Numbered from the stretch's first letter, positions 1-13,018 are shown. The stretch is 64,000 bases of DNA from Micropterus salmoides (GCF_014851395.1 NW_024040040.1:11594711-11658710), one strand, 5' to 3'. Program-made: numbers and translations. Notes: generated from the sequence alone by a model not told the origin.

Positions 1-1159
1 ATCTCCCCAAAATTTGCAGCACTCAAAGATGCAAGCTCAAATTAACATTTTTTAAGCACATCTACCAAAAAGGAAGGAGGGATGGAAAGGACAACAGCAT
101 CTGATATTTCACCAGTTTGTTTCAGCCTTGCAGCTGCCCTGTTGAATGTACCCGTCTGACTTTCTGACTTAACGTCACAGTTTCTCATCACTTGGAACAT
201 TTCTGCATGAATCGGGGAATAAAAGGGATGAATGAGCGAGACCTAAGAGAGGAGAGAGAGCATGGAAAGTTGAATGTCACCAATTTTGTATTGCTAAAAG
301 CAACAAGTCTGTTTGAGTAATGAATGAATGCGTTCCACTGGATTCCTCTCCTTCCCTGGTTTATTTCTCACCTAACATTTTTTGTGTGTGCGTGTGTATG
401 TGTGGGTGGGTGGGGGGTGCTATCACATTTGTCTCTGTTACAAACCCTAAAGCTAGGATAAATGGAGTTTAAATGATAGCGTATTTGCATCACTGAGCAA
501 GATTTTGGATGAATGAGCCGCTGCTCGAGATGAAATTCTACTCCAGGCTCACCAGATAATTTCAATCACACATGAGGCTCACGCAATTCAGTTATTTTTA
601 TTATTATATTATTGGATCAACTCCAGTATAGGCTAACACTTTTACATTTACGTGCAGATGGGACAAATTTCTCAGTGGTTTTATTATGATAATGGTAGAT
701 AAGTATGATTATTAAATGGTGAAGTTAAAGGAATCGTGCAGGAACCTGATTGATTTATGTATTCATGATTATGTATTTTTTCTCTTTGTAATATTTATAA
801 TTTACAATAGAACTTGTTTATGTATGTTGTCAGTCGGTGTGCTTCTGCTCTCCTTGCTCTTTGCTCTCTGTCTTGCATTATCCAACTTGGGACATGTATT
901 TTCTGCAAACATGCATGCATTTTGTTATATATCCGGAAGTAACATATCCGGAAGAGTGACATAGTCTCTCTTTGGCGTTTACAATCAAGGACTACTACAC
1001 TGGGCTCAGTAGTGAAGTTAACTTGAATTGGTGTACTGACACCGCATACCATATACTGTACATAATTTCAGTATTCTACAAATTTCTATTGAGGTTGTGC
1101 AGTGATTTCGCCATCTAGTGCCAAGCGCCATATTGGAGTAATACTTACTTCATCTGTAA

Positions 1160-1160
<1 letters not shown>
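1..1160. other. AT-rich non-coding DNA
   Basis: No ORF here has coding character; the longest are under 90 codons and overlap on both strands. A GT-rich low-complexity tract lies at about 381-420. An ATTTGCAT octamer-like word at 483-490 is unsupported by context. No mobile element is recognised. Confidence 0.6.

Positions 1161-1223
<63 letters not shown>
1161..1223. repeat. Compound trinucleotide microsatellite (ACT)n-(AAT)n
   Basis: Ten uninterrupted ACT units (1161-1190) pass directly into about eleven AAT units (1191-1223). The change from CTA-type to AAT-type units at one junction suggests a point mutation that then spread by slippage. The tract is perfect enough to be length-variable. 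Confidence 0.95.
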
Positions 1224-1224
<1 letters not shown>

Positions 1225-1424
1225 CAAAAGAGAAAAATAAACCAAATTATACAAAAGAAATGAATTCAGGTTGTTTCAGCTAATGCGTCTAATTTTATGA
1301 TGGACACCACATCCTACTGTAGGATTTATAACATAACATGTTTAGGTTAGGCCACTCAAACTTGCTGTTAGACACAATCACATTTGAACATTGATACCAC
1401 TGTCATGTCTGCACGCTGAATATG

Positions 1425-1610
1425 TGGCAGAAGCTAGGCTCTGTCCCTAGGAAATACCAGCACTTCAAAAGCTCATTAACAATATAGTATTTGTTGTTTT
1501 TTTTTAATCCACACCAAAACTGAAGTATAAAAACAACAAGTTGTGATTTTATAAGTTGCATGCTAGAACTTCTTCTTGGGGGGGGTACAGTGACTTCCTA
1601 GATGCTTGTA
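1425..1610. repeat. Fragment of a dispersed teleost repeat (tentative)
   Basis: The stretch includes the phrases AGGCTCTGTCCCTAGGAAAT, CACTTCAAAAGCTCA and ACAACAAGTTGTGATTTTA. I recall these together from an abundant non-coding fish repeat. No inverted ends or target duplication are visible, so it is truncated or eroded. Confidence 0.35.
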
Positions 1611-2852
1611 GTCATGGTGAGGTAGCTACTAATGAAGTTATTTTGAGCTTTAATTAAATTTGTTAGCCGAGAAGATTGACACCACTGTAACATCTGTATG
1701 CTAAATTTTTACAGTCCATTTCATATTGACTGACGCCTACAGTTCCTGTCAGTATGAGAGTCATCATTAATAAAATTACTGAGAAGCCATAAAATGGTCT
1801 CATCATCTGCAGCTTTTCCCCCTAACATTGTGCTTTTATTAATCATTAATTGTGGTGTTGTTTAATAACATGTTTTCTGCCTACCAGTACGGCAACTGCA
1901 GGACTTCAATACATTATCTAATGTGCCACTGCAGCAGCACCATCAACTTAACTTCTACTGTATTTATAGCAACTTTACTTTCTGTGGTTATTTACTCCAA
2001 AGGGGGGTTAATTTGATCTGTTTACCTTGGCTTTACCTGTCTTCAGTTTTGGAAGAAATCCCAAAGCAATTTCGGTGTCACACAACCAGTTCCAATTTGA
2101 AAAACACTGCTGCAGCAGAGGCTGAACAAAAGCAGTGAACTTCGGAACACTCTGAACTTTTAATAGTGTGTTTTGGGGTCACTGCACACTGAGGGTAGAG
2201 GCAATGTGTCACAGTTGGCTCTCAAGTTGGGCTGCGTCCCCAAGGATTCAATATTCCATTAGGACTATTATTTCTAAAGTAGATTAATCCCTGTCATTTA
2301 ACGCTTGGCTGATATACATTTGAAGTCATTATGAAAAAGCACTGACATTGTTTCATAAATTATTCACAACATTATCTGGGACTCTCCACAGTCACTAACC
2401 AGGGCTTTAAGGCTGGATCACTTGTCACAGGAGAGAAAGTTGTTCACCTTGATGAATTAAATGGACATATCATTTTCAACTTGCACGCAGATGCAATTTG
2501 GGACATGACAGGGACTTTGTTATGCTATCTTGCTATCAGCATTTGTTGATTATGGGTCAATTCATCAGGAATGTCTGGATATTTATGGTAATATACTTCC
2601 TCCACCCAGGAACCTGATTATAGAAAATGAGAAAGTCATTGTGAACCAAACTGCATGCAAACAGTGGCTGTGCATGACTTAAAATACAATAATTTGTAAA
2701 GCTAACAATGGACATTGCAACAAAAATGCTGTATCTTTATCTACATCCCAGCATACAATTTATTTGTCAACTAATAACTAATATGTTTCTCTGCTGGATA
2801 CATTTGTGGCATTAACTTGAATACACCACATTTGATCTATTCTTACCTGTGT
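1611..2852. other. Unique-looking non-coding DNA
   Basis: No recognisable element. The 71-codon ORF at 1923-2138 is compositionally unremarkable, has no splice-site context and resembles no known domain. Confidence 0.5.
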
Positions 2853-2920
2853 CGATTCCCCGCTGCAGCAATAACCCAGTTCCCCACAGGGATAATTAAA
2901 GTTTCATCTAATCTAATTTA
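2853..2920 (+). mobile_element. Non-LTR retrotransposon 3'-end remnant
   Basis: The segment reads as the usual end of a fish LINE 3' UTR: a GC-containing block ending in CCCCACAGGGATAATTAAAG, then short tandem CTAAT units (TCTAATCTAATTTA). The direct-repeat tail places the 3' end on the right, so the element points along the plus strand. Only about 70 bp survives, consistent with 5' truncation. The LINE clade cannot be assigned from this much sequence. Confidence 0.5.
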
Positions 2921-5284
2921 AGAGGTGGATTTCCTTTAATATTCAAAACACACAAAAAGAAAGTTCTACAAAGGAATTGTGAGGAATAAATGGTGCATTG
3001 CCTGATGGGGAAATGCAGTAACATTTGAATTCTGTGCGAATTGACACCAGACCTTGTTCGATAAGTTTCCTGCTAAAACACAATTGGCCTGCTGTTAAAG
3101 AACTGCGCTGTGTAAACTGCACATCACATGTTGTTTATCTTAGTGTGTCAGGTGTCATTCATCGTTGTTGGCTCAAAGTATAAGTTGATATTTTCTTATT
3201 GTAAACAAATCCTAAACCAACAATGAATTGAACCTACTAAAAAGCTATGTCTGGCTAGCCAAAGCCTGATATATCTTATTCCCAAACCGTTGCACTGGGT
3301 TCCATACAATGAACAAGGACGACTTAAAGTCTCACTAGCATGCGTAACTGAAGATCGAGTCCACACTATTTACTGCTATTTGAGTAAAATGTCTCAAAAA
3401 CTACTGTAGCCATTTGAGGAAGTGGCTTAGCATTTTTGGAAAATTAAACTACTGTACTATTTTAAACAATGTTCATCTTCAGTAGGAACCTGGGTTTTAT
3501 CTTCACATACAGATGACAGCTCATTGAGTTGTAAGTAGTACAGTTTTGCAACTCACGTGTATAATTAATATTATACACAAAGCTAAGTGAGCACAAATGT
3601 AAGGCTATATTTAAAAGGCAAATTACCTCAGCCTGTTCTAGCTAGCTAGCTTTAAAAGGTGGAGCACTTGGAAGCAAGGACACTTCATGGGAAAGAGAAA
3701 CGGCTGCCGTTAAAGGTTAAACTTAAAAGTTAAAACTGCATATATATTACAAAGTACCAACTTTCCGGGTTGACCTGCATCTCCATTGTTAAGTAATGTA
3801 GCACCTGTTCCAAATCATATCGTTTTACTTTAAATTCAGCGCTAGAGACTGTGATGGACGTACAATATCGAGGGAAAAAGGAAAAGTATACAATTCGGAG
3901 CGCAGCGATGGACTTAACACATTGATGGTTGTGGTCGTTTCACGGTGTTTGTAATTATAAACAAACAGAATAACATTAGCATTATCCTTTACGGATAATT
4001 TTTGGATACATGGCCATTAGTTGGGTATGTCAATTTATACTCTACTAAATTGATTTGACATAACTACTCTTATCTTGAAAGATGCACAATTTATCTTTCA
4101 TCAGGAAATGGCATTTTTCCAACAGCTGCAGCCTTTTCATACAAATGAACCAAAAGGCTGCTTGAGAATGAATGCACTCACATTTACCAAAAAGGAAAAT
4201 TCCATTTTATTTATATAACACCAATACATAACAGAAGTTATCTCATTGCACTTTTCATATACAGCAGGTCTAGACCAGCTGCTCTTTCACAATGAGGTAA
4301 CCTTTAAAACTGACGAGACTGTAGCATCTGATCAGGTCTCCTCCCTGTAGAGGTATTTTCAGTCTGGTTTGACTGGGGAGGGCACCATGTAGCAGACCCA
4401 GAACCTGCTTGAGGGATTACTTATCCCAGCTGGCCTGGAAACACCTCGGGATCCCCAAAGGAGGAGCTGGAGGTTGTGGTTGGAGCTGCTCTGCTCAGTC
4501 TGCTGCCCCCGCAGCTAAGTCCTGGATGAGCAGCCAAAACAGAAAAGAAAGATGGATTCTTGCCAAGTACCACATTTTTTTATATATTGGCATGATGTTA
4601 TGTTGACAAGTACAGTGAGGATTAAGGACAAAATCAACTGTGTAATGCAATCAGCAGTCAAGAAAAGCTGACATTCGTTTAAGTTTGTCATTTATCAGCA
4701 GTCGTGATCAGTTGCCCCGACACCTTGGCAGATAGCCAGCAAATTGAAGGCACTTGAGATGACTAAAATACTGATAATGCCCGCTCAGTCTGGCAGAGCC
4801 ATGCTTTAAGCCTCAAACGAGATTTAAAAATCATGCTGGCATGTTTTCATATTTAGCTCAGCTTTTGTGATATATGGTCATGGAGTTTGTTACATCTCTT
4901 TGAAGTCTAAAACCAAAGTCTTATTATAGTATCTTCATGAGCACATGTAAAACATCTGATGCTTATTCATGCATGCATTGCATTCTTTCTACCCCTTTAA
5001 TCCTTATCAGGGTCATGACAATAATTAGCTGTATCATAACTTCGTGGTTTGGCTCGTGTTAAAGCTGCATACGGTTACCATCCCTTCCCACACCCTTTAT
5101 CTCAAGGCTGGTTTTAATATGTCAGTAAAGGGATTCTACACATCCTGTTAATTGATCTATGAGAATATACTGTACTTGATATTGTAGATGAAAACTACCC
5201 TTGAAAACATGAAATTAAAGCTGCATTCATTTATTTTGACAGCAGACAGAGCATTATTAGTGTGTTTTTAGAGAGTACAAATAG
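2921..5284. other. Unique-looking non-coding DNA
   Basis: No transposon ends, no long ORF and no microsatellite. The 65-codon ORF at 4409-4606 has no coding support. The sequence is AT-rich and of even composition. Confidence 0.5.
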
Positions 5285-5560
5285 TCCACTCTCTTTTTAG
5301 CTCTCTTTTGGTCTCCACCAACTCCTCAGGGAAATATCTGGCTCTTTAGCAGCTAAGTGCTCCACTATGTTCACAAGTTAGTAGCTAGCGTTGTCTGTCT
5401 GTCGCTTGGTGCTGAGCAGGAAGCGTACAGTGAGTTTATCAGAGCATGTTACAGTGAAATTGACAAAACAATTACCTTAAAAGATGCTTCAACACTCCAT
5501 AGAGCTGACGGAAACTGCAAAAAAGTTTGTCGCTGCAGTAACCCCTGTTCAACCTGTCAG
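5285..5560 (+). repeat. Possible dispersed teleost repeat containing a short ORF
   Basis: The phrases ATATCTGGCTCTTTAGCAGC, GCTCCACTATGTTCACA and GCTGAGCAGGAAGCGTACAG match my memory of a common fish interspersed repeat. A 99-codon ORF (5357-5656) crosses it and encodes GAEQEAYSEFIRACYSEIDK, but this probably reflects the repeat and not a gene. Ends are undefined. Confidence 0.35.
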
Positions 5561-7273
5561 CATTTTTTCCTGGAAAACAGAAGTGGGCTTGGAATGACTA
5601 CCAGCACCTGTGGGGGTTTTCATGCTCCCGTCAACACTCAGCACTTCCACTGGTGACATGTACACAACAAAACTGGCTCTCGTAACACATGCACATAGAC
5701 GCACCTCACCCATCTCACAGGCCTCTTGTTCATTTCATCTGTCATCTTTTCCCCAGTGGCAGTCAATCCTCAAGATTTGCATCTGTTCCTTGTTTTATCT
5801 GACTGATGCATGTTGATCTCTGCAAGGGTAGCCTTGTTTGTGCTGTAGCTAATGGATTCTAATGAGGCATCTATAATAATCTGACAAGCTTTACAGCCAG
5901 TGGACACAAAGCTACTCACTCTAAGACAACCCCTAAACCTGAGGCACTGAAAAAAACACAGCACTCGGGCGGTATGCGGGAGGTTGTCACCTCACATTAG
6001 CATTTGCAAAATTATCCAATAAAATTACCTCCTCCTGCTTCTCTCCCACCTCCTCCTCCACTTACTCTCAAAAGGAAGATGATATTAAGATGTTTTAGAG
6101 CAGCGGCATTTATATTTATATGGTGGCCTGAGTTGAAATTCTTTTTTAAAATATTGCCCAAGAAGGTAAAGGAATTGCTGTCTCTCAGATGCTCAGGTGT
6201 GATGTGGGGGGGAAAAAATATCTGCAGTGGTACTTATTTGGCTTTGTTTACTTACTTTTTCATATATCAACATACAGCAAAATGGCTCCAAAAGAAAAAA
6301 ATGAAGAGTGAAATAAAGCGCCCTCATACTTTTTGGGAGTCATGCCACATTGCACAACCAGAAAAAGACCTGAGCCACATGGAAATCATCAGTGAAGCCA
6401 CCGTAATGTTTATAGCTTAGCCACAATTCAGGAAAGGCGGCATTACTTCTCTCCTCAACCCAAGCCTACTCAAATCAAAGACATAAAACACTATACAATA
6501 ATATGCATCTTGCACACCCTTCAGCTTTTACAGCTCATAATGCATTGTAATTTCCCTCGAACCCAAAAGTCTTTGCATGCATATCATGGGGACAATCTCA
6601 ATTTCTCCCATTATGAATTCTCTAGGTTTCCAACCCCCATGAAAATTCTTCAAATACCAAGTTGCCAATGAATGCAGCAGAGCTCCCACTATACTGGGCT
6701 TAATCATAGTGCAGCTAAAAAGGTGGAACTTTCCCAAAAAAAAAGCTAATTTGCATTTAAATATGAGTCTCCTGGCATGTAAAAATCTTTTTGTTGTTAT
6801 TTTTGGGTGCTTCATTCACTTCCCTTCATCAGGTTATCTCTCTGTTTCCCTCGGCTACTCTCTCTCCCTCTGTCACCCGTTCTCTCATACATATGGGAGT
6901 GATATTCTGATGCCTGGAAACAGCTATTGGAGTGTGTTTCAAGTCATTCTGTTGGGCCTGGTGAGCAGGCTGAGGTCCAAGCCGCAATATATATTTTTTT
7001 TGTCTTACTGTTTGAATTAAGGTTGACCCAGAATCTGCTGCAAGGGATTGGGTCTGTGCCCTTGTGGAGTGACTTCAGTTGTTTTTGGTATAAAACTGTT
7101 CTTCCTGTTGTCTTTTCACACAGAGAGGTATGGATATCAGATCTTTTGAGTGAGACATCTGAGTGGAGTACAGCTGCTTTTTATTTGAATCTGTACTGTT
7201 CCACCAGCGAGGAAATGTTTGGAAAAGTTGTGCTGCAGAAAAACAGTATAGACGGTGCAGATAATTTACATCC
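5561..7273. other. Non-coding DNA with a possible conserved AT-rich core
   Basis: A 138-codon ORF at 6004-6420 starts with a proline-rich stretch from a CCT/CTC-rich tract and then becomes lysine/phenylalanine-rich. No domain is visible and I do not call it. Around 6700-6790 the sequence is AT-rich and holds an ATTTGCAT octamer word (6749-6756), the style often seen in vertebrate non-coding enhancers. That reading is inference only. Confidence 0.4.
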
Positions 7274-7289
7274 ATGGATAGCATTTGTA
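7274..7289 (+). repeat. Left target-site duplication of the retroposon at 7290
   Basis: The 16-bp sequence ATGGATAGCATTTGTA occurs here and again, identically, at 7392-7407, immediately flanking a 102-bp retroposon tail. Confidence 0.85.
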
Positions 7290-7391
7290 CTGGCAACCTG
7301 TCCAGGGTGTACCCCACCTTTCGCCCAATGTCAGCTGGGATTGGCTCCAGCCCCCCGCGACCCTGTACGCAGGATAAGCGGTTGACAATGG
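7290..7391 (+). mobile_element. 5'-truncated L2-like LINE/SINE 3' tail with perfect target duplications
   Basis: The insert begins CTGGCAACCTGTCCAGGGTG, passes through GCCCAATGTCAGCTGGGAT and CCAGCCCCCCGCGACCCTG, and ends GATAAGCGGTTGACAATGG. This is the very common fish retroposon 3' end that normally runs into ATGG/GGAT tandem units. It is bounded by an exact 16-bp direct repeat (7274-7289 and 7392-7407), which shows target-primed insertion of a severely 5'-truncated copy. I associate this tail with L2-type LINEs and SINEs that share it; the exact family is uncertain. Other fragments of the same tail lie at 30410-30535 (plus) and 33265-33490 (minus). Confidence 0.8.
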
Positions 7392-7407
7392 ATGGATAGC
7401 ATTTGTA
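7392..7407 (+). repeat. Right target-site duplication of the retroposon at 7290
   Basis: Exact copy of 7274-7289. The tail of the insert and the repeat overlap in sequence character (ATGGATGG), so the right boundary could shift by a few bases. Confidence 0.85.
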
Positions 7408-10180
7408 ATCTCTTGCTTTCATGTTTGATACATTCAGTCAAGCTGCCTGACTCTATCCATCCACAACATGTAGATCCATCTAGAATACATGTATCTCATT
7501 CCTCAACCTCCTTCCTCCACACTAAACTGGGAATACAATTTCTTTATGGACCTCACTTTGTACATAGAGGCACTGCCATGTAGAAACAGGTAAGGGCCAT
7601 CCCCAAACTATTGCCATAATGTTTGAAGCATATCCAAAATATCATTTTGTGTTGTAGCAGTAAGATTTCCCTTAATTGGAACCAAGTGGCCTAGCCTTAC
7701 CCATTCAAATAAGCCTTACATTATTATCAGTCTTCCAATGAAATCTACAGTTAACACTATCCATTTAGGTAGCTTTCTCCTGCAGTCCAACTAACAAACA
7801 TTTGCCTGAGACTGCTAGATAGTGTGTTTTTCACTACAGGGGAACACATTTTCACTGCTCAAGAGTTATTCACGAATCCTCTCATTTCTGGGGAAGCAAG
7901 ACCTGAGGTAGGACCCAAGTCATTCTGTGTCCAAGTTATACTCTAATGGGGTCGGGTAGGGTTTTAGGCAGTAAAACAAAACCTTAGTGTCTCTATGGGT
8001 TGACCGCAATCTGGTCAAATTATCCTCATGTCCCTTTTGGATCAAGTCCATAACGTGTATTGATAATAAATGATACCAGAAGTGGAAAATTCTCTAACTG
8101 AACAATTACATGTTTTGCCAAGTGGACAAAGAAAAGAAGAGGGGACGCATATGAACAGCACAACAGGAGATTTATTTGTGCACAGGTCTGAGCAGGTTTT
8201 CCACATTCCTGTTTCAGATCGGGTCCAAAATATGACGACCTTAACTCCAAAGTGCAAGGATGGTATGCTTTTCACCACCCCAGGTGGCCTTTGGCATTGC
8301 TCATGGTGATCTTAAGCTTGTAAGTTACACCCTTCTTATGAATCTTCTGACGAACATTAATTGTGCTGATGGTGTTTCTTGAGACAGTTTTAAACTCAGC
8401 AAAAAACAATTTCTATGCATTATATGCTTTATCATGTGTGGCCTATTGCTTCACGGCTGACCTGCTATTGCTCCTAGACGTTTCCACTTCAAAAACAAAC
8501 AATAAATTTACTTTTGTTGGGACTAACCTAATGGAAAGATGGTCTCCCATGACAGTGTCAAGTCACTTCAGTCTTAAGTATGACCCATTCCACTGTGGAT
8601 TTTTATTGTTATTAGAGATTGCATGACCGTATGCTAGATTTATGCACCTATTAGTGATGGGTGAGGCTGAGATCGCTAAATCCAATAATGATAACGGGTG
8701 TCAGCATACCTTTGCATCTACCCATGGTCATGTGTGTTGATTTGAATGACACTATAAAACGAGACTTCTCCACTGACTGAAGATAACTTGATTTAATAAA
8801 CAACATAGCAATATCTTGGCTTTTCACAAAAACTGATCTCATTATTGCATTTCCAGTGCAGTCATTCCACAAACCCTTTTTTCCCCCTTCGTTTTCTTCT
8901 TCTGTTTTCAAGGACAAGTGGCTTGCCAGTGTCATCCAGACATTGTTTACGTAGTTTTAGCACCATGTTGGGCTCATTATTGATTTCTTGAAGTGGCACG
9001 CCTCCATCTTGGCTGCTGAACGCCAGTACCGAAGCCTTTTGTGTTCCCCTCAAACAAGCATTTCAGTGCTTCAGCTTCTTCTAAGGCATTTAGATTATAT
9101 ATTTAATTCAGGAGTGGGAGCTTGAAGTCAGCCGTCTTCCTTATTAGGGAGGGTAACATTCTACCCGCTGCCAAGCCTCTTCCCAATTACAGTGACTACT
9201 GCTGATGAAATGGCTGTGCAACATGGTGACTTGTCATTTGGCCAATTATTCTTAATGAAGCACCACAGAGAGAAGGATAACTGTGCTATACCATGCTGTG
9301 TTTGTAATATCTGCACAGGGACAATAGTGTAACTGTTTCAGATTTGACTAATCCATCGTTTTCAGCATTTTTCATAGCCTGTGGAGCCCCCTGATCAGTC
9401 CAATTCTAATGGTCTCTAAAATGGTATGACAACATGAATTTGAGATATTAAAGAATTTGTGTAATAGCAGTTCTCAAACTATAAAATACTGAGTGCTTAT
9501 TTTGGTTTTTCATCACCATTTTTGGTTTGATCATTTAATGTGTTTTCACTTACATTCTGGAGATTTAGCCAAACTTGCCAGACTAATATTTTTTCCCCAG
9601 CCTTTTTTCATCCAGGCAAGATTTGCTGAGCATGGATGCTTTCCTTGTCAATGCCTTGCTTCACATTTATACTGCTAGACACATTCACAGCTGGGAGCTG
9701 TTCAGCACAACCACAGTCTTCCACTTCTGGCCGCTGAGCAGCTCCACTGGAGCATTTAGCAGTTAAGTGTCTTTCTGGAAGGTGCATCATTGGTCGGTCT
9801 GAAGGGAATGGAGAGAGCTACTTATTCATTTACAGTAGGCCCGGAGCACACTATATGTCAAAGTCCCAAACCACTTTAATGCTCGCATTTAACATATCCT
9901 TGCATTTACTGTTGGTGCACCACTAACTTATCTAGGCCAGATGAATATTTGAAAATGACAAGTGTCTGCAGTTATCTGATATTAACAAATTTAAATGCCA
10001 TGCTTTTCCATGTGACTATTAACCGCTTTATTAGTGATATTAAAACCTGTGTGATTGATTCTGTAGTTAAAGTAGTTCCATTAATCCAGAGATAAAAATG
10101 TTTTCTTGCTTACAATGCCCACTTAGTCATGACACATACAAATGCTTTGATTAAAGATACCAGTATAATCACATTTTTCG
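7408..10180. other. Unique-looking non-coding DNA
   Basis: No recognisable element or coding exon. The longest ORFs (8651-8935 minus, 8363-8626 plus) are under 95 codons, lack splice context and show no domain. Confidence 0.5.
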
Positions 10181-10220
10181 TACGTTGGATGTAAGCTCCC
10201 TAGAACTTACATCCAACGTA
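10181..10220. repeat. Perfect 15-bp inverted repeat (hairpin)
   Basis: The left arm TACGTTGGATGTAAG (10181-10195) is exactly complementary to the right arm CTTACATCCAACGTA (10206-10220) around a 10-base spacer, CTCCCTAGAA. There is no poly-T run after it, and no gene nearby that it could terminate. Confidence 0.9.
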
Positions 10221-11640
10221 TGTAAATACAGTGAAACCAATAGTGAGCACTGCAAAGAAAGAGATAAATTAAAATAGAAAAACAAAGAAAGGATCCGGAT
10301 AACCATGCAGCCGGCTTATAGCAGGTTTCATCATATAAAATCAGTACTCGAGTTACAGACACAATAACAGAATTTAAGGTAAAACTTGTCCGCTTATCAA
10401 TAAGGGTTCAAAAGAGTTGCAACTCTTCTACATTCTAGTTGTGAATATTCAAAAGGTTAGAAATATGGAATATGAGCCATTGGTAAGAACGGTGCCATAT
10501 TTAAAATCCGAGCTACTAACAGCTGCCACATCAATATACAGTTTTTTTAAACCAGCCTTATAAATCATGTCTGGTTTTCACACAGCTTATTTTTAAAAGG
10601 CAGCTTTTAGTTGTTGGAAGATTACAGTCTGTTTATTTTAGATGATAGTTTTCACCTCCTTTGTTTCTATGCCTACAGCCCATCATACTGTCGCTCTGAA
10701 AACCTTGACTACTGTTACAGGTTTGGTCATTGAAATATCAACATATCTGAAGATCCAGATGTCTGGGACTGGATATTTCAACTCGCAATCATGGATATCA
10801 GCCTGAGATTTATTGGTTATAACATTTCAATTGTTGTCCCCTAGAAGTAAGAAGATATGTCATTTTAAAAAAATAGGGGCCCACAACACATTCACTTTTA
10901 CTTACCACAAGGAGCACCATTCAGTTGTATAATGCCTTCTTGATGAGTGTCCTAAGTCTGAAAAAGTTATCAGTGTTATTTTGGATTGGGCTTGAAGAGA
11001 CATTTTTAACAAAAGGCCTGATTTACAAACTGGGGGCATGGTGTTAAAAGGTCATGGGAAAGTGTAAGGTCCAGTGTTTTTGGAGCTTAAACTGTTCTAG
11101 GGATGAAAATTCAGGCGATCTTAAAGTATAAAATAGATAATTTTGACCATTCTTATTTTAATCTGTCTCTTGTGAGCCCCCCCTTAACTTTATTAAAATA
11201 ATATTAGATTGCTAGTATATACCTCTCCACATATTTGACACTCATTTTGACACATTTTTATGCTTTTTATTTTATGCAAAACTCGGGATTCAAGGCTGAA
11301 TAAGGCACATAAACTCAGCTAGTATAAAAGACTTCACACTTAATTCAAGAAAAGGATTGAAACAAGTTCATTTGCATTTGAAACAACTGACCTTTCTTTG
11401 TATAAGGTTTGTTTTTGCATATCTGTTTCAAGACCCAATTAAATGGGTTGTTAAGATTTTTTTTTGCATTGTACAAACAGCCCCGTCAGTATTTGTACTA
11501 CATTAACCACAGTAGACAGAGGGCCTGGCGCTATTGAAATTAAGAAGGATTCTGTTTATGCAGAGGAATACAATTTTAGTAGCTTTATGTAATTGTAGCA
11601 ATTCCTGTGAAGGTTAAAAAAAGCAGGTTGTGTAGTGAAA
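10221..11640. other. Non-coding DNA, nothing recognised
   Basis: AT-rich sequence without an ORF above 60 codons on either strand, inverted ends or tandem repeats. Confidence 0.5.
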
Positions 11641-11960
11641 TGCTAGACTCCAAAAAGGCCTCCAAACCTAAGCAGAAAAAAAGGCACACATCGTTTAAAA
11701 AAAACATGGCAGACATGACAACAAGGTTACTCCTGGCGACACACAAAAGGCACAACAAGCCATAGCTAAAAGGCAAGTGTAGTATACTGGGGGGTTGATT
11801 AAGGGATTGGGAGCAGGCGTGCAGGTGCGTGTGGAAGTCAGGTGATGCAGAAAGGCAGGGAAACGCCAAAGACTCCTGCAGGACAGGGAAGGAATAGCAG
11901 GAACAAGGGAAGACGGGAGAGATTAATGACCACACACTTGTGACAGAGAAAGAATTGTTC
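11640..11960 (-). repeat. Possible degraded interspersed repeat
   Basis: This purine-rich stretch (AGGCAGGGAAACGCCAAAG, GGAAGGAATAGCAGGAAC) resembles the antisense of repeats at 17455-17680 in style, including a GTGCAGGTG phrase. The 135-codon minus ORF across it (11585-11992) is rich in Ser/Leu/Cys, as expected from low-complexity antisense, and shows no domain. Confidence 0.25.
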
Positions 11961-12861
11961 TTAAAGGTTATGAAGTCATCATGTGTACTCAATCCTTTGA
12001 TAACCTTTCTAATTAATACTCTATTGACCTTTTGATTGTAGCCATGCTTTAAAGCCCTTTAGGCCACCACTATTATTGTTATTAAAGGAGGTGATGAAAC
12101 TTCACTTTTTAGTGTGAAAACATGTGCAATTTAACTCAGTATGAATTTGCCAAGTGTGAAATCCTTAAAGTGGAGGTAGTAAAAGGTCCAGAGCAAATTA
12201 TCCCTGTTTCTGGACAAACTCACCAGTTAATGGCAAACTACTCCATCTCCATAATGTAACACTGCTTTAGGCTCCCCCGCCCCCAGCAGTTTGCAGAAGT
12301 AGAAGTGTAGATAATTGTTCTGTTACATCTCAGCAATGGGCACTGATGTGAGGGAAATCACAGACATCCTTTATCTTAAATGAATGTCTCTTCAGATGGA
12401 CAGCCATAATGCATACAAATGACATCACGGCACGTTCCCTGGAAGGAAATAATCCGGTCTAAATTGCATTGCAATCTTGTTCGTATAAATTTAATTTCGT
12501 ACAAGGAATAAGACATCTCAGAGCTCAAGGGCATACACGTTTAAAAGTAAGTTTCCTGGCCTTGGGAGTTGCCTCACTTTATCTAAGTGTTATAGAGGAA
12601 ATACTGTAAAGACAGGAAAGTTGTTGTACTCTTTGAGAAGAGTCTTAATTAGTGTGCCAAATGGAAGGAGACGGTCCAATGGTTGAATATTCCCACAAAG
12701 AAGTCTATTATTTCAAGACTAGGCGATTGTGCTCTTTTCAGACTTCCTGCTGAAAATTTGAGGAAAAGCCTTTTTCACTTCAATTGTTTGGCACCTTTGA
12801 AATTGGTTGATTTATTCTTTCCAGTTCTGTTAGAAACCCAGTCTGCAACAAAGATCATCCC

Positions 12862-13018
12862 ACCCACACAAACGCACGCACATCCACATGCACACACATT
12901 AGCACACGTTAACACCACCCACCGAACAACAGAACTGCACACAAACACATGCCGACACAAATCTAAACAGATGCACACACTCGCCCACACACGCATAGAC
13001 ACACGTGTGCACAGCCCC
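12862..13018. repeat. Cryptic CA-rich simple-sequence tract
   Basis: About 155 bp dominated by interrupted CACA/CACG units with a terminal C-run (13014-13023). It inflates two overlapping artefactual ORFs (12683-13102 plus, His/Thr-rich; 12775-13095 minus, Cys/Val-rich). Confidence 0.85.

Noticed and set aside
6004..6420. 138-codon ORF with proline-rich start
   Set aside because: The prolines come from a CCT/CTC-rich tract, the rest is AT-driven Lys/Phe/Ile, no domain or splice context is visible, and the length is within reach of chance in a 64-kb window.
6927..7385. 152-codon ORF
   Set aside because: Its last third is the L2-like retroposon tail at 7290-7391 and includes its left target duplication. 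The upstream part overlaps another ORF and has no recognisable domain.
11585..11992. 135-codon minus-strand ORF rich in Ser/Leu/Cys with hydrophobic stretches
   Set aside because: The opposite strand is purine-rich low-complexity sequence resembling a degraded repeat. Hydrophobicity is what such antisense sequence gives.
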